The notes beneath the pieces were generated by a model. The model made no database searches. It was not told the DNA's origin and saw only the letters and a program-made list of their open reading frames with translations. The position numbers and the translations under genes were made by a program. Below, one piece after another: positions 23,282-34,334 of a DNA stretch of 64,000 nt. Position 1 is the stretch's first letter. Every line of letters starts with the position of its first letter. This stretch comes from Chlorokybus atmophyticus (lineage: Eukaryota > Streptophyta > Chlorokybophyceae > Chlorokybales > Chlorokybaceae), in NCBI GenBank assembly GCA_009103225.1, contig RHPI01001292.1, positions 17,811 to 81,810 of the forward strand, read 5' to 3'.

Positions 23282-24338
23282 TTGGCGGTTTGGACACCAG
23301 TGTACATATATCCGTCTGGGTACTCTATGTAGATTATAGAATAGCTAGCAGATGGCGCTGAGGTAAGCTTGGTTGAATGCTCTGTGTATGAAACGTATTA
23401 CGGGTGCTGATGCCGTACACGACTGCAATCTGCGTGGCGTTTTACTTGTTGTGGAGCACGCATTCTCCGGAGCACCCAGTACAATCAAGAACATCACGAT
23501 ACTGTCAGGTATACGCGTATGTGGAATGTGCGATTCAATCATTGTTGACTGTGCGGCTGTAAGCGAACGCTTGCACCTGTTTTCCCAAGAGGCGGTTGTT
23601 TGATTGTGGCTCAATCATTGGCAAACGCTGTACGCCTGTACCATCCACTGAGCATAGTCAGAAAATTGCATGCTTAGCCTGTTACATCAGCATGCCAGGG
23701 CAAGTTGTTCACTGTCACATCAAAGTTAAAGATGGGAGATTGTAAGCCACCGGTGTGTCAAGGACACCAAGACCAACGGTGACACGTTGCTGGTGACGCA
23801 TGCAGCGGTGAGCATATAGTAGTGCTGCGTTCTATCTCTTGCCAAAATTACCCACCACCGCAGCCAATGTACGCACATACCCCAACACCATTACAAGCAG
23901 CCGCCCTTTGGTCAAGGACGTTAGAGCATCTTCCGTCCTTGCACGGACACAACAACAATTCTGTGTTTGTGGTTAATACTGGACACATTCCAAGAAAGCT
24001 TGGATGCATGACATGAGAATAGGTTTGCAGAGCGACAGACACATTGGCCTTCTGTATCCTCCATAGCGCACCATAAAAAGTAGCTCACTGCTGTAGTGGG
24101 CCTGTAAAGCATCGCATGCATAAGTGAAGGCGCACAGCAGGCAGTGCAACTTCATGGTTTAGCTATAGGTGGGTATGCAGGTTTACAGACAGAGAAGCCA
24201 AGTGCTTGGTCACAAGATGTGACTTCAACTCATACAGGGTGTACAATGCAAGCGTGCACCTACGCAAATGCTGTCACACACCTACGCTCATGCAAAGCGT
24301 GAGATATAGTACAAGGCCGGCGCCTGTGCTTCACTGTA
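23282..24338. other. Convergent intergenic region
   Basis: Lies between the 3' ends of the PHD-Tudor gene and the MscS-like gene. Short frames on both strands show no domain or splice pairing. Part of it must be 3' untranslated sequence. Confidence 0.45.
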
Positions 24339-26278
24339 TTACTTCACAATGCTCTGAGCCTTTTTCTCACTCTCGTGTATGTAGGAGTCTTCCACGACAA
24401 ACTCCGACTGCATGAACGCGGCATTTGGAACGTAAAGGCGCTTCTTGCCATCGCGCAGTACTGTATACCGCAAATCAACTGACTCGCAAACTCCCTGAAA
24501 CCACGCTGATGTTCCCACTCCAGTCAAACCAGGAGCTGAAGTGGCAATGGTAATCTTGTCGCCGGAGCGGAAAGGCTCTGCCACTATCAAGAAGAAGCCT
24601 GCTATGAGGTTGTTGCACACATCCTGCACGGCAGTTAACGCTGTTAGTGTGGAACGAGGACAAATGCTGTACTGTTGATTACATAGCATGGTAGTGCTAT
24701 GCCTACCTTGCTACCAAGTGCGAGAGCCACTGCAGCGGGCAGAAGCAGACTGTACACATTCACACCAAACCTGCACAGACAACCAGTGGTGTCAAACCAC
24801 AAGGGCGTCACTTTGTAAAGGGCGTATGCACGTGCACATTGATTACATGGCACTTACGTGGACAGGACTGTGCCGATCGCAACAGCCAGTGCTGCAACCC
24901 TGAGACAACAGCAAGCATGCATAAGTCAACTGCAAGATCGCCTTGCTGCCTGCTGTGCTTCCCACGGAATACTGTACTTACTCGGCGCCTATGCGCATGC
25001 CCTGAGCTACATGTGGCGAGAGGACGTGCCCTTGGGCCATCGTGGCGATCCACTTCTTGGCCAAGGTGTTCAGAAACCAGAGAATCCACAGTATGCATGT
25101 TGAGCTCCTGCAAACAAGTCAGCACAGTCAGCAGTTGTACATGACGAGCGAACAAACCAGGGTGATGCAAGAGCATGCAATCAAGTTGCACACACACACA
25201 TGCAAGAGGCTAAGCTTACCCAAGGCGAGGCAGGATGACAGACGCGTTCGTCTGAAGGGTACGCAGCGCAATACCCACTGTGAAGACCAAAGGTGCTATG
25301 AGAGGAAGCGACACCTGTGACATGCAGCAGCATCAGCAAGCAAATACGTACGTACGCGCACAAGTACGTTCAGAACAGCGGTTTAAATAATGCTTAAGCA
25401 ATGTACATCAAGTTACTTACCGACTGTGCAGAAAAGAACGCCATCAAGGTTGCGACAGCTTGCGAGATGCGATATGTGATGTTGGCGACAGAGAAGGACA
25501 GCATGATGCGCTTCACCCAGGGCTGCTCAGTTATTGATTGTATTCTTGACCATCTGCAATGGACGGACATGAAGTCAGTTTCTCGAGGACAGCATGCTAC
25601 TCAGACTCGGTAAGCGTGTCACTGATGTGACATGCTTAACATGCAACGTATGCAGTGTATAACCCTCGCATATGACAATCTCTTTCATACGACTGTGACA
25701 TGACTCCTTTGCTTGCGCGCCAGGTGTTGTCAAGCAATCTACACATGTGAAACTTGGACAGGCCTGTGTTCTAAAGCATGCATTGAACTACTTACTCTCT
25801 ACTACGTAAACAACAAGCTGCACACTCCCAAGAACGACACTTACGGGTCATTTTTGCGGCGTTCTTCTTGCGCTTCAGCAGCATAGTGCGAGTTTTCTTT
25901 TTGCGCCTCCTTCTCTTGCCACGCCTTGAGACTGTCAATATCAGCGGGGTCGGCTTCGTGATGACTGTGCGCGCTGTTAGTGTGGTTGCTGCCGCCGTAG
26001 TCCGCGGCAGCATCATGCATGACCAGGTACGCCAGCCTGTGCCTCCGCCGCTGCTGCCTAGACCCCCTCAGCGACAACCTGCAAGCCCCAAAACCCTTCC
26101 CCCGCTGCTGCTGACCAGGCTGAAACCCTACCAGGCCATGCTGCTGCTTCCCGCTGGTGCCTGCGGCGCACGCCGGCGGCACACTCCTCTGCAAGGGACT
26201 GCGCAACTCTACGGCTGCCCTTCCACCACCCAACCACGCACACTCATACTCCATGGACGACGCCGACGCCGCCGCCAT
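24339..26278 (-). CDS. MscS-like mechanosensitive ion channel, probably plastid
   Basis: Start ATG at 26278 gives a Ser/Ala/Arg-rich leader (MAAASASSMEYECAW...) fit for a plastid transit peptide, then an acidic, charged stretch to about 25845. Later exons carry membrane helices: KRIMLSFSVANITYRISQAV (25430-25560), LPLIAPLVFTVGIALRTLQ (25218-25320), STCILWILWFLNTLAKKW (24985-25105), ALAVAIGTVLST (near 24870) and VYSLLLPAAVALALGSK (near 24730). The last exon (24339-24625) has the MscS signature DVCNNLIAGFFLIVAEPFRS with GDKITIA, then SVDLRYTVLRDGKKRLYVPN, the pore-flanking beta domain. MscS channels open under membrane tension and release osmolytes; plastid members (MSL2/3 type) control organelle shape and volume. 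The short C-terminal end after the beta domain suggests a reduced cytosolic cage. Confidence 0.85.
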
Positions 26279-26760
26279 CCCCGCCGCCGTCCCCGCCAAC
26301 GACGCCAACGACAAACACTACAATGCACACAACTTTCTTCTGTTTGGATTTTTTGCTTCCCGCGTCCCTGAGACAAAAGTGCCCGCCCGCTCGTCGCAGT
26401 TGGGGAGTCGCAGCGTGCGTCGCTGGTTGAGAGCACGGAGACGCGCTAGACAACGATCAACAAATTACCCATCCTTTTTATTTTGTTTGCGGAAGCCCGC
26501 GCGTGCCAGCTGGACTAGTACGAGCTGCGTTGGCGCCACAAAGTTAAACCGTACCTGGGGAAACTCTAGCCAAGTGTACGGCTGTACACGGACCCTACTT
26601 GTACCGCAGCTAGGACCTATCCAAGACCACATATAAGCCTTTCCTGCCTATTTGCTTCTTTATAAATCCAGCCCGTACTTTTTAATACGTGTACATTCAA
26701 AAAGCAGTAGGTTCAAAATGGACATTTAAGTGCAACCGCACAATTTACGAAGTCTGCAAA
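26279..26760. other. 5' side of the MscS-like gene and start of the transposon nest
   Basis: The first part is probably promoter and 5' untranslated DNA of the MscS-like gene. After about 26640 the sequence becomes AT-rich. No telo-box was found here. Confidence 0.4.
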
Positions 26761-26866
26761 GACAATGTATTGCAAAACCTTCCCTGGTCATGCCGAAAGT
26801 TTCGACATGTCCAGGGAAGGTTAGGGTAAATCGCCCTAACTTCGTAGTTGCCCCTAACTTCGTGAC
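26761..26866. repeat. Hairpin-rich repeat, inverted partner at 31716-31792
   Basis: AACCTTCCCTGG and CCAGGGAAGGTT form a 12-bp perfect stem whose loop contains further pairing (CATG with CATG, GAAA with TTTC). It is followed by GTTAGGG with CCCTAAC. The reverse complement shares GTCACGAAGTT, GGGCGATTTACCCTA and CAATA-ATTGTC with 31716-31792. The two copies face each other across about 5 kb. Confidence 0.7.
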
Positions 26867-27476
26867 TACGTAGTTAACAGGCGCTGTAGGCCGCATCTGT
26901 GCTCCGATTGGCTTGAGACTTATAGGGTAGGTACTAGGCATGTGTAGGCTTCTGCTGACCCCGGAATGTAAACGGATAAGAGTGGCGGTTTGTACAGATA
27001 TTTGTACATGGGGCATAGCACACAATTTGCGTGTGCATGATGCATAGACTTTGCTTGATTATGGCTTTGGCATTTGTTGCTCAAATACAATGAAACCAAG
27101 CGCAAACGACTCCTCTCATAATGTTTGATTTGTATCTGAAGTTTTATTTTAATTAACGCGGTATTATAAAAGTCAGGTGGTTAGGTTGAGGGGGGTAATG
27201 CGTAACGTTTTGAGTAAAGTGTGAAAGTATTATAGGTTGGTGGTTGGCTATGAATTTTGGCTTGGCGCCTTGTCCTAACATGCTAGGCCGTTTCAAATGT
27301 GTAGGGCTATTTGCCAATTGTGCTATTGCTCGTAGTGTGCTCAATGTTAAGGTGAGGGTGCGGGGTGGTAGAAGTTCGCATGGCACATTTAGTGGATGCA
27401 AGTGAGCGCATGCAAATGTGTTGAGGCACAAGCTGTGTGTTGCACGGTTTGTTTAAGAATACAAGTCCTACCTACC
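26867..27476. other. Intergenic stretch without a recognised gene
   Basis: AT-rich DNA between the hairpin-rich repeat and the Ty3/gypsy LTR. I see no domains. Confidence 0.4.
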
Positions 27477-28002
27477 TGTAACAGCACCACCGTCGCCGGT
27501 GATGCCCCTTCAATCCTCTACCCCAACTCCCACACCGCCTATGACAAGCCTTTCAACGGCGTGGCCGCCACTGAGCAGAGAACTGCAAAGTCCTTCACAT
27601 CAGTTTGATGTGACCTTTTATATCAAGAGTATAAAAAAAATATACCTTTCGATAATTAACTCACAACTAGACATCGACCCTACAGATTGGGTAGTTAGGA
27701 AATCTAGCGTGAGCCAATCACAGCTCAGATAAAATACCTATCGATAAGGTACCTATCGAAAGATACCTATCGTACGGTACCCAACGAGATAGTGACCACA
27801 TTTTATCAAATGTGACACTAAATAGGCTTGAATAAGCGGTTCTACACCCATTGGGACTTATTTACGCTATGATAAAGCATCATAGCCTTATAAGCGAGGT
27901 CCCGTAGAAAAGAGGTATAAATAAGCATATTCAGATACTTATTCTTGCAAAATGTGTTATTTGGGTAGCAATAATATCCCTATTATTATTGCTCCCGTTA
28001 CA
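27477..28002 (-). repeat. 3' LTR of the minus-strand Ty3/gypsy element
   Basis: On the minus strand the LTR begins TGTAACGGG right after a polypurine tract (GGGGGGGAA, 28003-28011) and ends GTTACA, giving 6-bp inverted ends and a length of 526 bp. A TATAAAAGG promoter box lies near 27615-27623. Three short units containing TACCTATCG repeat at 27735-27781 and may bind a regulator. The far end was set by the end rule only. Confidence 0.6.
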
Positions 28003-28128
28003 TTCCCCCCCATTTAGGTTTTCAACGTCCTCGTTGAACTCAAGTTGATCAGGCTTGATTTTAAGTAGTTGTAACCAGTGAGATAGCAGGATATGACAAG
28101 GTGGTAATGAAACTGCGCTGCCAGTCTG

Positions 28129-30044
28129 TCATAAAACCAAGCCCACAGTGTACGGAACAGGACGTGAATCCCAATAAGCTCGAAGCAACTCGCGGCAGTG
28201 CGTAGAATGCCTGTCGAGCTTCCAACTGTTATGTTCTGGGCCATACCCTTTCCATTTCACCAAATAGCGAGTCGCGCTTTTATTTAGCTTATGGTTTAAT
28301 ATAGCTTCCACCTCGTATTTGAGCTCGCTGTCCACCTCAACTGGCAGTGGTGGAGGCTGTGTTCTACCGTCTGAGCGGTAAGGTTTCAACAAGTTCACAT
28401 GGAACACGTTGTGTATACGCACATTTGGGGGCAATTGCAGTCGATAAAGATGCATACCAACTCTATGAGTGATAGAGAAAGGACCTAACAATCGGGGCAG
28501 CAACTTGCGAGCACCCGTACCTTTGATGGTTATGTTCTTTGCGTTAAGCAAAACTTTATCGCCGACATCGAAAGTGGCCATTCTTTGATGTGTATTGGCA
28601 TAAGCTTTTTGCCTGTCCTGTGCTTCTGACAGACATAGCTTGGCTCGAGCCAAATTTTCTTACATATCAGTGGCAAATTCCTTTGCCGCTGGTACAGTCA
28701 GGGCATTGCGAGGTACACGCAATGACGCTGGTGTGTTTAGGCGAATCCTATAATTCAAGAAAAATGGGGTTTCCTTTACACTTTCTTGCCACGCGTTGTT
28801 CACAGCGAACTCTGCCATTGGCAAGTACCTGTCCCAATCAGCATGGTTAGGAGCCACATAGTGGCGAAGCATTTCTTCCAGTATTAGATTTGCTTATTAT
28901 TATTATTATTATTTATTATTTAATTTGCTCGCTCTGTTTGTCCGTCCGTTTGCGGGTGGAAAGCAGTCGACATGCTTTGTTTTACCCCCAACAATTCACA
29001 AACTTCTCTCCAAAACATGGAGACAAATCGAGGATCACGATCTGTGATAAGCTCAAGCGGTACACCGTGAACTCGAATGACCGTGGACACAAATAAATGT
29101 GCCAAATCCCGCACTCACGGTTGTGGAACACGGGGCAAAATGCACCATTTTTGCCAAACGGTCGACAAAAACCACAATAGCAGTGTATTTAGCTGCTGTT
29201 TCAGACAGGTCAATAATCAAATTCATACCAACATTATCCCACTTTTGCTCTTGAATTACTAACGGTTTAAGCAATCCCGCTTGTTTTTGTCGTAGTGGCT
29301 TATTACGCTGACACACGTCACATGTGCGAATATATTCATCTCCATAAGCTGACATTGACGGCCATCAGTATAACTGTTGCGCAGCTTTAAGTGTTTTGTG
29401 TTTCCCCAAATGCCCAGCATACGGCGGGTCATGCACTGAATGTAAGCATTGCTTACGCAAGTCGCCCGAGTTGGGAATTGCCAACTGCTCCCCTTTATAC
29501 CACAGATTGCTAACAGCACTAAGCTGTTGCAAGTTGGTTTGATTGCTAAACCAATCATCTGAGTTATAGCCTGTAGACACTTCCTTTGTGAAAGGATCTT
29601 CAGGCTGTTGCACATTACGTGTACTTCGAAAGCGCGTAAGTGCCAAAAGAGCAGGGCTACGACTTGGTAGATCCCCCACATGGGTGCAACCTGGACGGTA
29701 TTGCCAAGTGAAAGTGAAACGAGAAATGAATTCAATCCACCTAGCTTGCCGCCTCGACAGGTTCTGTTGCGTATGAAAGAATGTGAGCGGGTTGTGATCA
29801 GTAATCACTGAAAACTCCACACCTTCCAAGTAGCAACGCCATGTGCGCAGCGCGTGCACCACCCCAAGCAATTCCTGCTCAGTGGTTGTGTAATTACGTT
29901 CAGCAGGAATGAACTTTCTGCTTTCATATGCACATGGTCTGTCATCCTGTAGAAAGACTGCCCCACACCCAATGGTGGAAGCATCACTGATCACCACAAA
30001 AGACTTGGTGCTTTTATGGTCGATTTGTGGTAATTTAATGTACC
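28129..30044 (-). pseudogene. Ty3/gypsy chromovirus pol remnant (RNase H, integrase, chromodomain)
   Basis: From the N-terminus: RNase H (29700-30020) with FVVISDASTIGCGAVFLQDD, NYTTTEQELLGVVHALRTWR and VITDHNPLTFF; the integrase zinc-binding region (near 29300-29500) with HDPPYAGHLGKHKTLKAAQQ and CDVCQRNKP; the integrase core (28930-29290), where the first catalytic position reads MNLI in place of MDLI, with LITDRDPRFVS and FHPQTDGQTERAN; the GPY/F end with GPFSITHRVGMHLYRLQLP; and a chromodomain (28160-28330) with ELKYEVEAIL and YLVKWKGYG. Frameshifts, stops, a 29-bp AT insertion at 28894-28922 and loss of gag, protease and most of RT make it inactive. The 5' break falls at the start of RNase H, where a partial LTR is joined on. 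Confidence 0.9.
28888..28928 (-). mobile_element. (TAA)n micro-insertion with 6-bp target duplication
   Basis: ATTTGC at 28888-28893 and again at 28923-28928 flanks a 29-bp insert that reads as TAA repeats on the minus strand. Without the insert and one flank copy, the integrase frame runs straight on (TERAN then LILEEMLRHYV, as in related elements). This fits a tail-only insertion of a TAA-ending non-LTR retrotransposon. Microsatellite growth alone would not duplicate the flank. Confidence 0.65.
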
Positions 30045-30507
30045 TTCCCGTTACATTCCCCCCCACTTAAGAACGCTGACGTCCTCGGCAGCTGGCGCCC
30101 ATCAGCTGGGGAATTTTGCCAAGGGTCTGATTTAGGGTTGGTCACCGGCCCCACCATTCAAGGACCGGCCAATTTAGGCCCATACCGGTCAACGTGCAGA
30201 TAGCGCACCGCTGCTGGCCCCACAGGTCGCATCGCAACAGGCAGGTCGCGTCCTGCCGCGCCAACTAAACTGATCAGTCCGACGTGACTGCCATTAGACA
30301 AGTCGCGACCTATTGCTGATGGCACTCATGAAGTGACCATTTACAATGTTATTGGATCGAGAAACAACGACCGCGGAATTCGTGTGCAAGGCAAGAATCG
30401 AACCCGGGTCTCAAGCTCCGATGACCAATGTCACAACCCACTCGACCACAACAGACTTGGTGCTTTTATGGTCAATTTGTGGTAATCTAGTATACCTTCC
30501 CGTTACA
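29994..30507 (-). mobile_element. LTR-derived segment bounded by a 63-bp direct repeat
   Basis: 29994-30056 and 30445-30507 are nearly identical. On the minus strand both start TGTAACGGGAAGGTA and contain CATAAAAGCACC, a possible TATA box. The copy ending at 30056 is preceded, reading the minus strand, by a polypurine tract and by GAGGACGTCAGC, matching the 3' end of the element at 28.0 kb. It looks like a short LTR element or LTR relic whose second LTR is cut after about 60 bp and joined to the RNase H reading frame at 29993. Alternatively the repeat is a duplicated piece of pol. Confidence 0.5.
30395..30449 (-). other. tRNA-like segment with A-box and B-box motifs
   Basis: On the minus strand GTGGTCGAGTGGG (30449-30437) fits an RNA polymerase III A-box and GGGTTCGATTC (30405-30395) a B-box, with start-to-start spacing near 45 nt as in tRNAs and tRNA-derived SINEs. 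I could not fold a convincing acceptor stem or anticodon arm, so this is not called a tRNA gene. Confidence 0.5.
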
Positions 30508-30509
30508 CT

Positions 30510-31060
30510 ACCTCTACCTCTACATTTACACTATACAAGCCAACTACATATGCGAGGCAGCAAAAGAGCACGCGTGGGTGATGTATGCTCTTGCACAGCA
30601 TTATCATCCCTGTGGCATTCATCCCACTCAGACCACCCATGTCTCTCATATTGCTGCTCGTGTGTACAGGGCAGCAAGCGCGTGAGAGCCAAGGCCCCAC
30701 ACAACAAATGACTCTGAAGCAACTATATGAGGCATCAGGAAAAGCTGGGAGACATATCATGTGTTGTAAGTGCTGTGAATGCAGGGTGCATGACGGTTGG
30801 CGCTGCAACTGCAGAGCTGAACATACTGCACTCTGCGTGGCTACTGCATGCTGCAAGGTTGTGCAACCAGGGTGAACAACTGCGTGCAAATAGTTTGCAC
30901 CTGCCAATGAACTATGTTACTGCATGCTGTTATCATTCTGTTGTGCATGCAAAATGCAACTGATAGCATGCTGCTGCTAACGATCAAAGAGGTCCAGGTG
31001 CTTCACCTCTGTTTACTAAAGTAGAGGAGTTGGATCTGGCAGCGTACGTGCAAGCAAAGA
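30510..31060. other. Stretch without a recognised gene inside the transposon nest
   Basis: Open frames on both strands show no domain. It may be decayed transposon DNA. Confidence 0.35.
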
Positions 31061-31064
31061 ATTA

Positions 31065-31427
31065 AGTTGGATGTGCGATGGCATGGACAGAGATATGCAT
31101 TGAGGTTGGAAAGCGCCTTGCAAATGACGCTAGAAGTCTGCAGTATAAAAGTGGTGTACCTGGATGCAAGTGGTGCAATGCATTCCAGGCAAAAAGCTCT
31201 CCTCGCGCGAAGCTAAAGCCCTGAACTGCTCCAGGAGGGTGGGCTTGTCCAGACCCGTGGTGGAGCACTACTTTAATCTGCTAGAGGAGGTGGTGATGGA
31301 CTTGGGTGTGGGTCCAGATAGAATCATCTCCGCGGACGAGATTGGGGTGGAACTGTACCTCATAGTTGCAAGGAGCGTGTATGTCTGCAAAAGCCTGCCA
31401 TACATACAGGCTTTTCAACACCCCTAA
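31065..31427 (+). pseudogene. CENP-B/jerky-type transposase fragment
   Basis: One frame reads YKSGVPGCKWCNAF, the conserved GxPGxxW of the second helix-turn-helix. A frameshift near 31190 leads to KLSSREAKALNCSRRVGLSR, HYFNLLEEVV and RIISADEIGVEL, which carries the first catalytic Asp of a DDE domain. The rest of the DDE domain is absent. It is a different lineage from the two pogo-like copies in this window. The protein is dead. Confidence 0.7.
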
Positions 31428-31715
31428 ACACGCCTCAAACCCCTTACAGTGGTAGAGGCGCCATTAGCTCATTGGCTGGCACAAAGGCAACTCACGAAAT
31501 AAGGCGCACTGACTAGTTTTGGGCTTATACCAAAGTCACTTTTGGAATAAGCCCAAAAATGGCCTACATTTGGCGCGCTTCCTACACCGCTTTCTTGCAC
31601 CATAAATGCTGAAAATAATACCAGTGTGTAGGTAACTTTTTATCTACAAGAAACACATATACTTCACCGCCGCCACATGAGCACAGCTCCCACAAAAAGC
31701 TTAGAACTCCAAACA
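31428..31715. other. Short AT-rich stretch
   Basis: Nothing recognised between the transposase fragment and the inverted repeat copy. Confidence 0.4.
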
Positions 31716-31792
31716 GTCACGAAGTTGGGGCGATTTACCCTATGACGGTTTCGACTCGAAACAGCTATAACAACATTTGCAATATATTGTCA
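31716..31792. repeat. Inverted partner of the 26761-26866 repeat
   Basis: GTCACGAAGTTGGGGCGATT, TACCCTA, TCGA-GAAAC and CAATATATTGTC occur in the same order as on the reverse strand of 26761-26866. This copy lacks the AACCTTCCCTGG hairpin arms. Confidence 0.65.
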
Positions 31793-32346
31793 ATGATGCA
31801 CAGTCTTAGTTAAGTACACTACAAAATACATACAAGTTATATGCTTTCGTTATGGTTGTTTAGTTGTTACATGTTATATCAGAGACATGTCGAAGTGCAC
31901 TTCAAGCTTTGTGGCATTGCAAAGTCTCAAGCTTACGACACCTTTCTTGCATTATAAGACATTTTCTCATACTAATTGAGTTTAGTTTTTGGTTGCTAAT
32001 ACCCCACCTATTCACCCAGTAATGCTCACGATCACTGGAGTGGTATTGATCACAACCAAGCATGTACCGCATGTTGCCACTACATCAATGAATATCAATG
32101 TGATCTCAATACGAGCTGCAGTTTATTGAATCGCATCACTAATATGGCACAGCGTGTGCTAACATTGCATAATTTATTTGATTTTTTCAATCAATGATTG
32201 AATCATGGTATATCAATATGATGCGGTTAGTGTTCACAAATAACTGCCAAATGAAATGTTATCAAAGCTATTATGTTGTAATAGATCTAACCTGAATGCA
32301 ACTCTTGTGTGTTATACTGTGTCCCATGATGGATCACTGTCACATG
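31793..32346. other. AT-rich intergenic stretch
   Basis: No gene is recognised. This is the most AT-rich part of the window and lies 3' of the hydrolase gene. Confidence 0.45.
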
Positions 32347-33781
32347 CTAAAACGACGTGCACATAAGGTGAAGGCTTGAGATCAAGCGTGCGATATCTTG
32401 CGGCCTTGATAATCGGTGATCACCATCCTGATTGCATATGGAGTTGCATGATAAGTGTCTTGAGTCGTCATGCACAACCCAAGTCGGTATCTTTCTGAAC
32501 ATGCATGCCACATCAGGATTTTGATGGAAAGCCACTCACCTTGACAAGGGTGAGCAACAAAGATGGTGCTTCGATCACTTTCGCAAGCTGCATGCTATAC
32601 TTATATGGCACATCCTGCACCATGTGCATAGAGCATGTCATCAACCCCACAACTGCCAACAAATACAAAGCATTACAAGTGACAGAAAGTCATCTCATCT
32701 TGCATTCCGTGCAGCAAGTGGACAGCGCATGCAAGTGATATCGTGCTGAAAACGGAGTTGAGACTCTCCCTGTTGGCCTGTAATAAGAGATGTTGCTTGG
32801 CATCTTGTAACAGTTGCCAGGAGTACGTGTAAGGCTCCGCACTGAACCGCGAAGACACCCGCACCACTCCTTGCCTCTGGATAATGCTGGCGCAAGAATG
32901 TCGTATACGAACGTGTGTCAATATCAGTATCACGCTTAGGTGCAGTAAGCACACAACACAAGAAGAAAACCAACGCACCTCTTGTCGGAGTCACTCAAAC
33001 TGTGCCACAGCAGTTCGGTGAAGTCAGGTGCAGAACCAACGCCAACAATGCCTCGTATACAAAATTGCTGTTGCTGTTGTTGTTGCCACTGCCTCGCCAG
33101 CAGCACTGCCAGCCATGTGCCCATGCTTGCGGCAACAATCACAACGTCCCGCGACATTGGGTGTGAAGCCAGCGCATGTTTGAGGAGGTTGGACGAATCT
33201 AATAGCCACCGACTAACTGTACCTGGGGACCAAAGTGCACGTTTTATTGCATCAAAAGCACAAACACGTATGCATGTTGGCACACACAAATGTGCACAGG
33301 CACAGAGGTGCGCACACATGCACGCTTATATGCGAAAATGTGCATACGCAAACACGCGTGCATGCGCACATGCACACATAAGCATAGGAGCGCACCCGCA
33401 TAGATGTACACGCACATGCCCACCATCTGTCAGTCGCCCGTCAGACTCTCCATGTCCGAAATGATCAAACAGAAGGCACGCTTTCCCCGTGCGAACCGCC
33501 CAAGCAGCAACAGCCTGCGCCTGTGCATAAAGCAAACAACTCCATTACCACACTGTGCCACACAATGCTCATGTGTATTACTTTCTGTCACGCACCTTTG
33601 TAGAACTCATGTCCGAGTTGTAACCGGGAAAGTAAGCCACTGCAGGTTGTATTGTGGACTTGTGTGTAGCAATATTCTCTTGGTGAGGACTGTAAAGGCG
33701 GTATGCTAGTCGTGCGCCATCCGCGCATGAAAAGTATTGCAAAGGAGGAGTGGAAGAGGTGCACGCCATGTGCACATACAT
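32347..33781 (-). CDS. ABHD10-like alpha/beta hydrolase
   Basis: Exon 1 (from ATG at 33781 or 33769) has FSCADGARLAYRLYSPH and AVAYFPGYNSDMSSTK; the next (about 33440-33540) has AVAAWAVRTGKACLLFDHFG and HGESDGRLTDG. The following exon (about 32985-33225) has SRDVVIVAASMGTWLAVLLA with the nucleophile Ser in AASMG, then GIVGVGSAPDFTELLW. Later exons read RFSAEPYTYSWQLLQDAKQH (near 32820), HMVQDVPYKYSMQLAKVIEA with the likely acid Asp (near 32600) and DGDHRLSRPQDIARLI with the catalytic His (near 32400). The order and motifs match ABHD10, a thioesterase that removes acyl groups from proteins in mitochondria, and its bacterial relatives. The elbow has Ala where GxSxG has its first Gly. A possible upstream exon lies at 33895-33975 (LAFLSRAARSSDNGINFLRL), which could add a targeting leader. 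Confidence 0.82.
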
Positions 33782-34079
33782 ATGTCCGTATCACACCTCA
33801 TACATATGGCACCACCATCAGTGCATGCGTGCGTGTACCTGCAAGTGCATGACATTCTTTCTTAACACTAGCACATACACTCTCAATCTACCTGATGTCA
33901 AACGTAAGAAGTTGATCCCATTGTCTGAACTGCGTGCTGCCCGTGACAAAAATGCCAACTGGTCTTGAGGACAAGGTGTTAGCGTCACAGCTAACGTGTG
34001 TATGCACACCTGTGTGTGTGTGCACACCTGCAGTGTGTCGTTTGAAACTGAGGCTGAGCTGAGGTAAACTAAACTAAGG

Positions 34080-34334
34080 CTAAGCCGAGCTGTTTGCCGG
34101 ACTGTGCTGGACTGTGCAGAGTGCTGAGCTTAGGTGCCTAATTCCCTGTCCACGCAAACTATCACCCTCTCCGGCAACAGTCTCGGCGTCGACAACACCT
34201 TGTCCGCCGCCTCCTCTGCCCCCGCCTTCACCGCCGCTGGTGCCGCCGCTGGTGCGTGGCTTAGCAGAGTGGGGCTTTGTGTGTAGTAGTTGAAATGCGT
34301 CAGTGTCGATCTGATGTGAGGGGTTGCTTGACAT
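34080..34334 (-). CDS. Hypothetical Gly-rich exon
   Basis: ATG at 34334 begins MSSNPSHQIDTDAFQLLHTK, followed by a Gly/Arg-rich stretch and VVDAETVAGEG. It may be the first exon of the hydrolase gene (with 33895-33975 as second) or a separate short gene. No domain was recognised. Confidence 0.35.
   Translation of the reverse strand: MSSNPSHQIDTDAFQLLHTKPHSAKPRTSGGTSGGEGGGRGGGGQGVVDAETVAGEGDSLRGQGIRHLSSALCTVQHSPANSSA

Noticed and set aside
26097-26132. Telo-box-like AAACCCTAC near the MscS-like start
   Set aside because: It lies within coding sequence and is not an exact match.
30390-30460. A functional tRNA gene
   Set aside because: The A and B boxes are there, but no acceptor stem or anticodon arm pairs well.
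33244-33540. Cys-rich or His-rich small proteins read from CA/TG-rich DNA
   Set aside because: The frames follow simple alternating repeats and occur on both strands; they are intron or spacer DNA.
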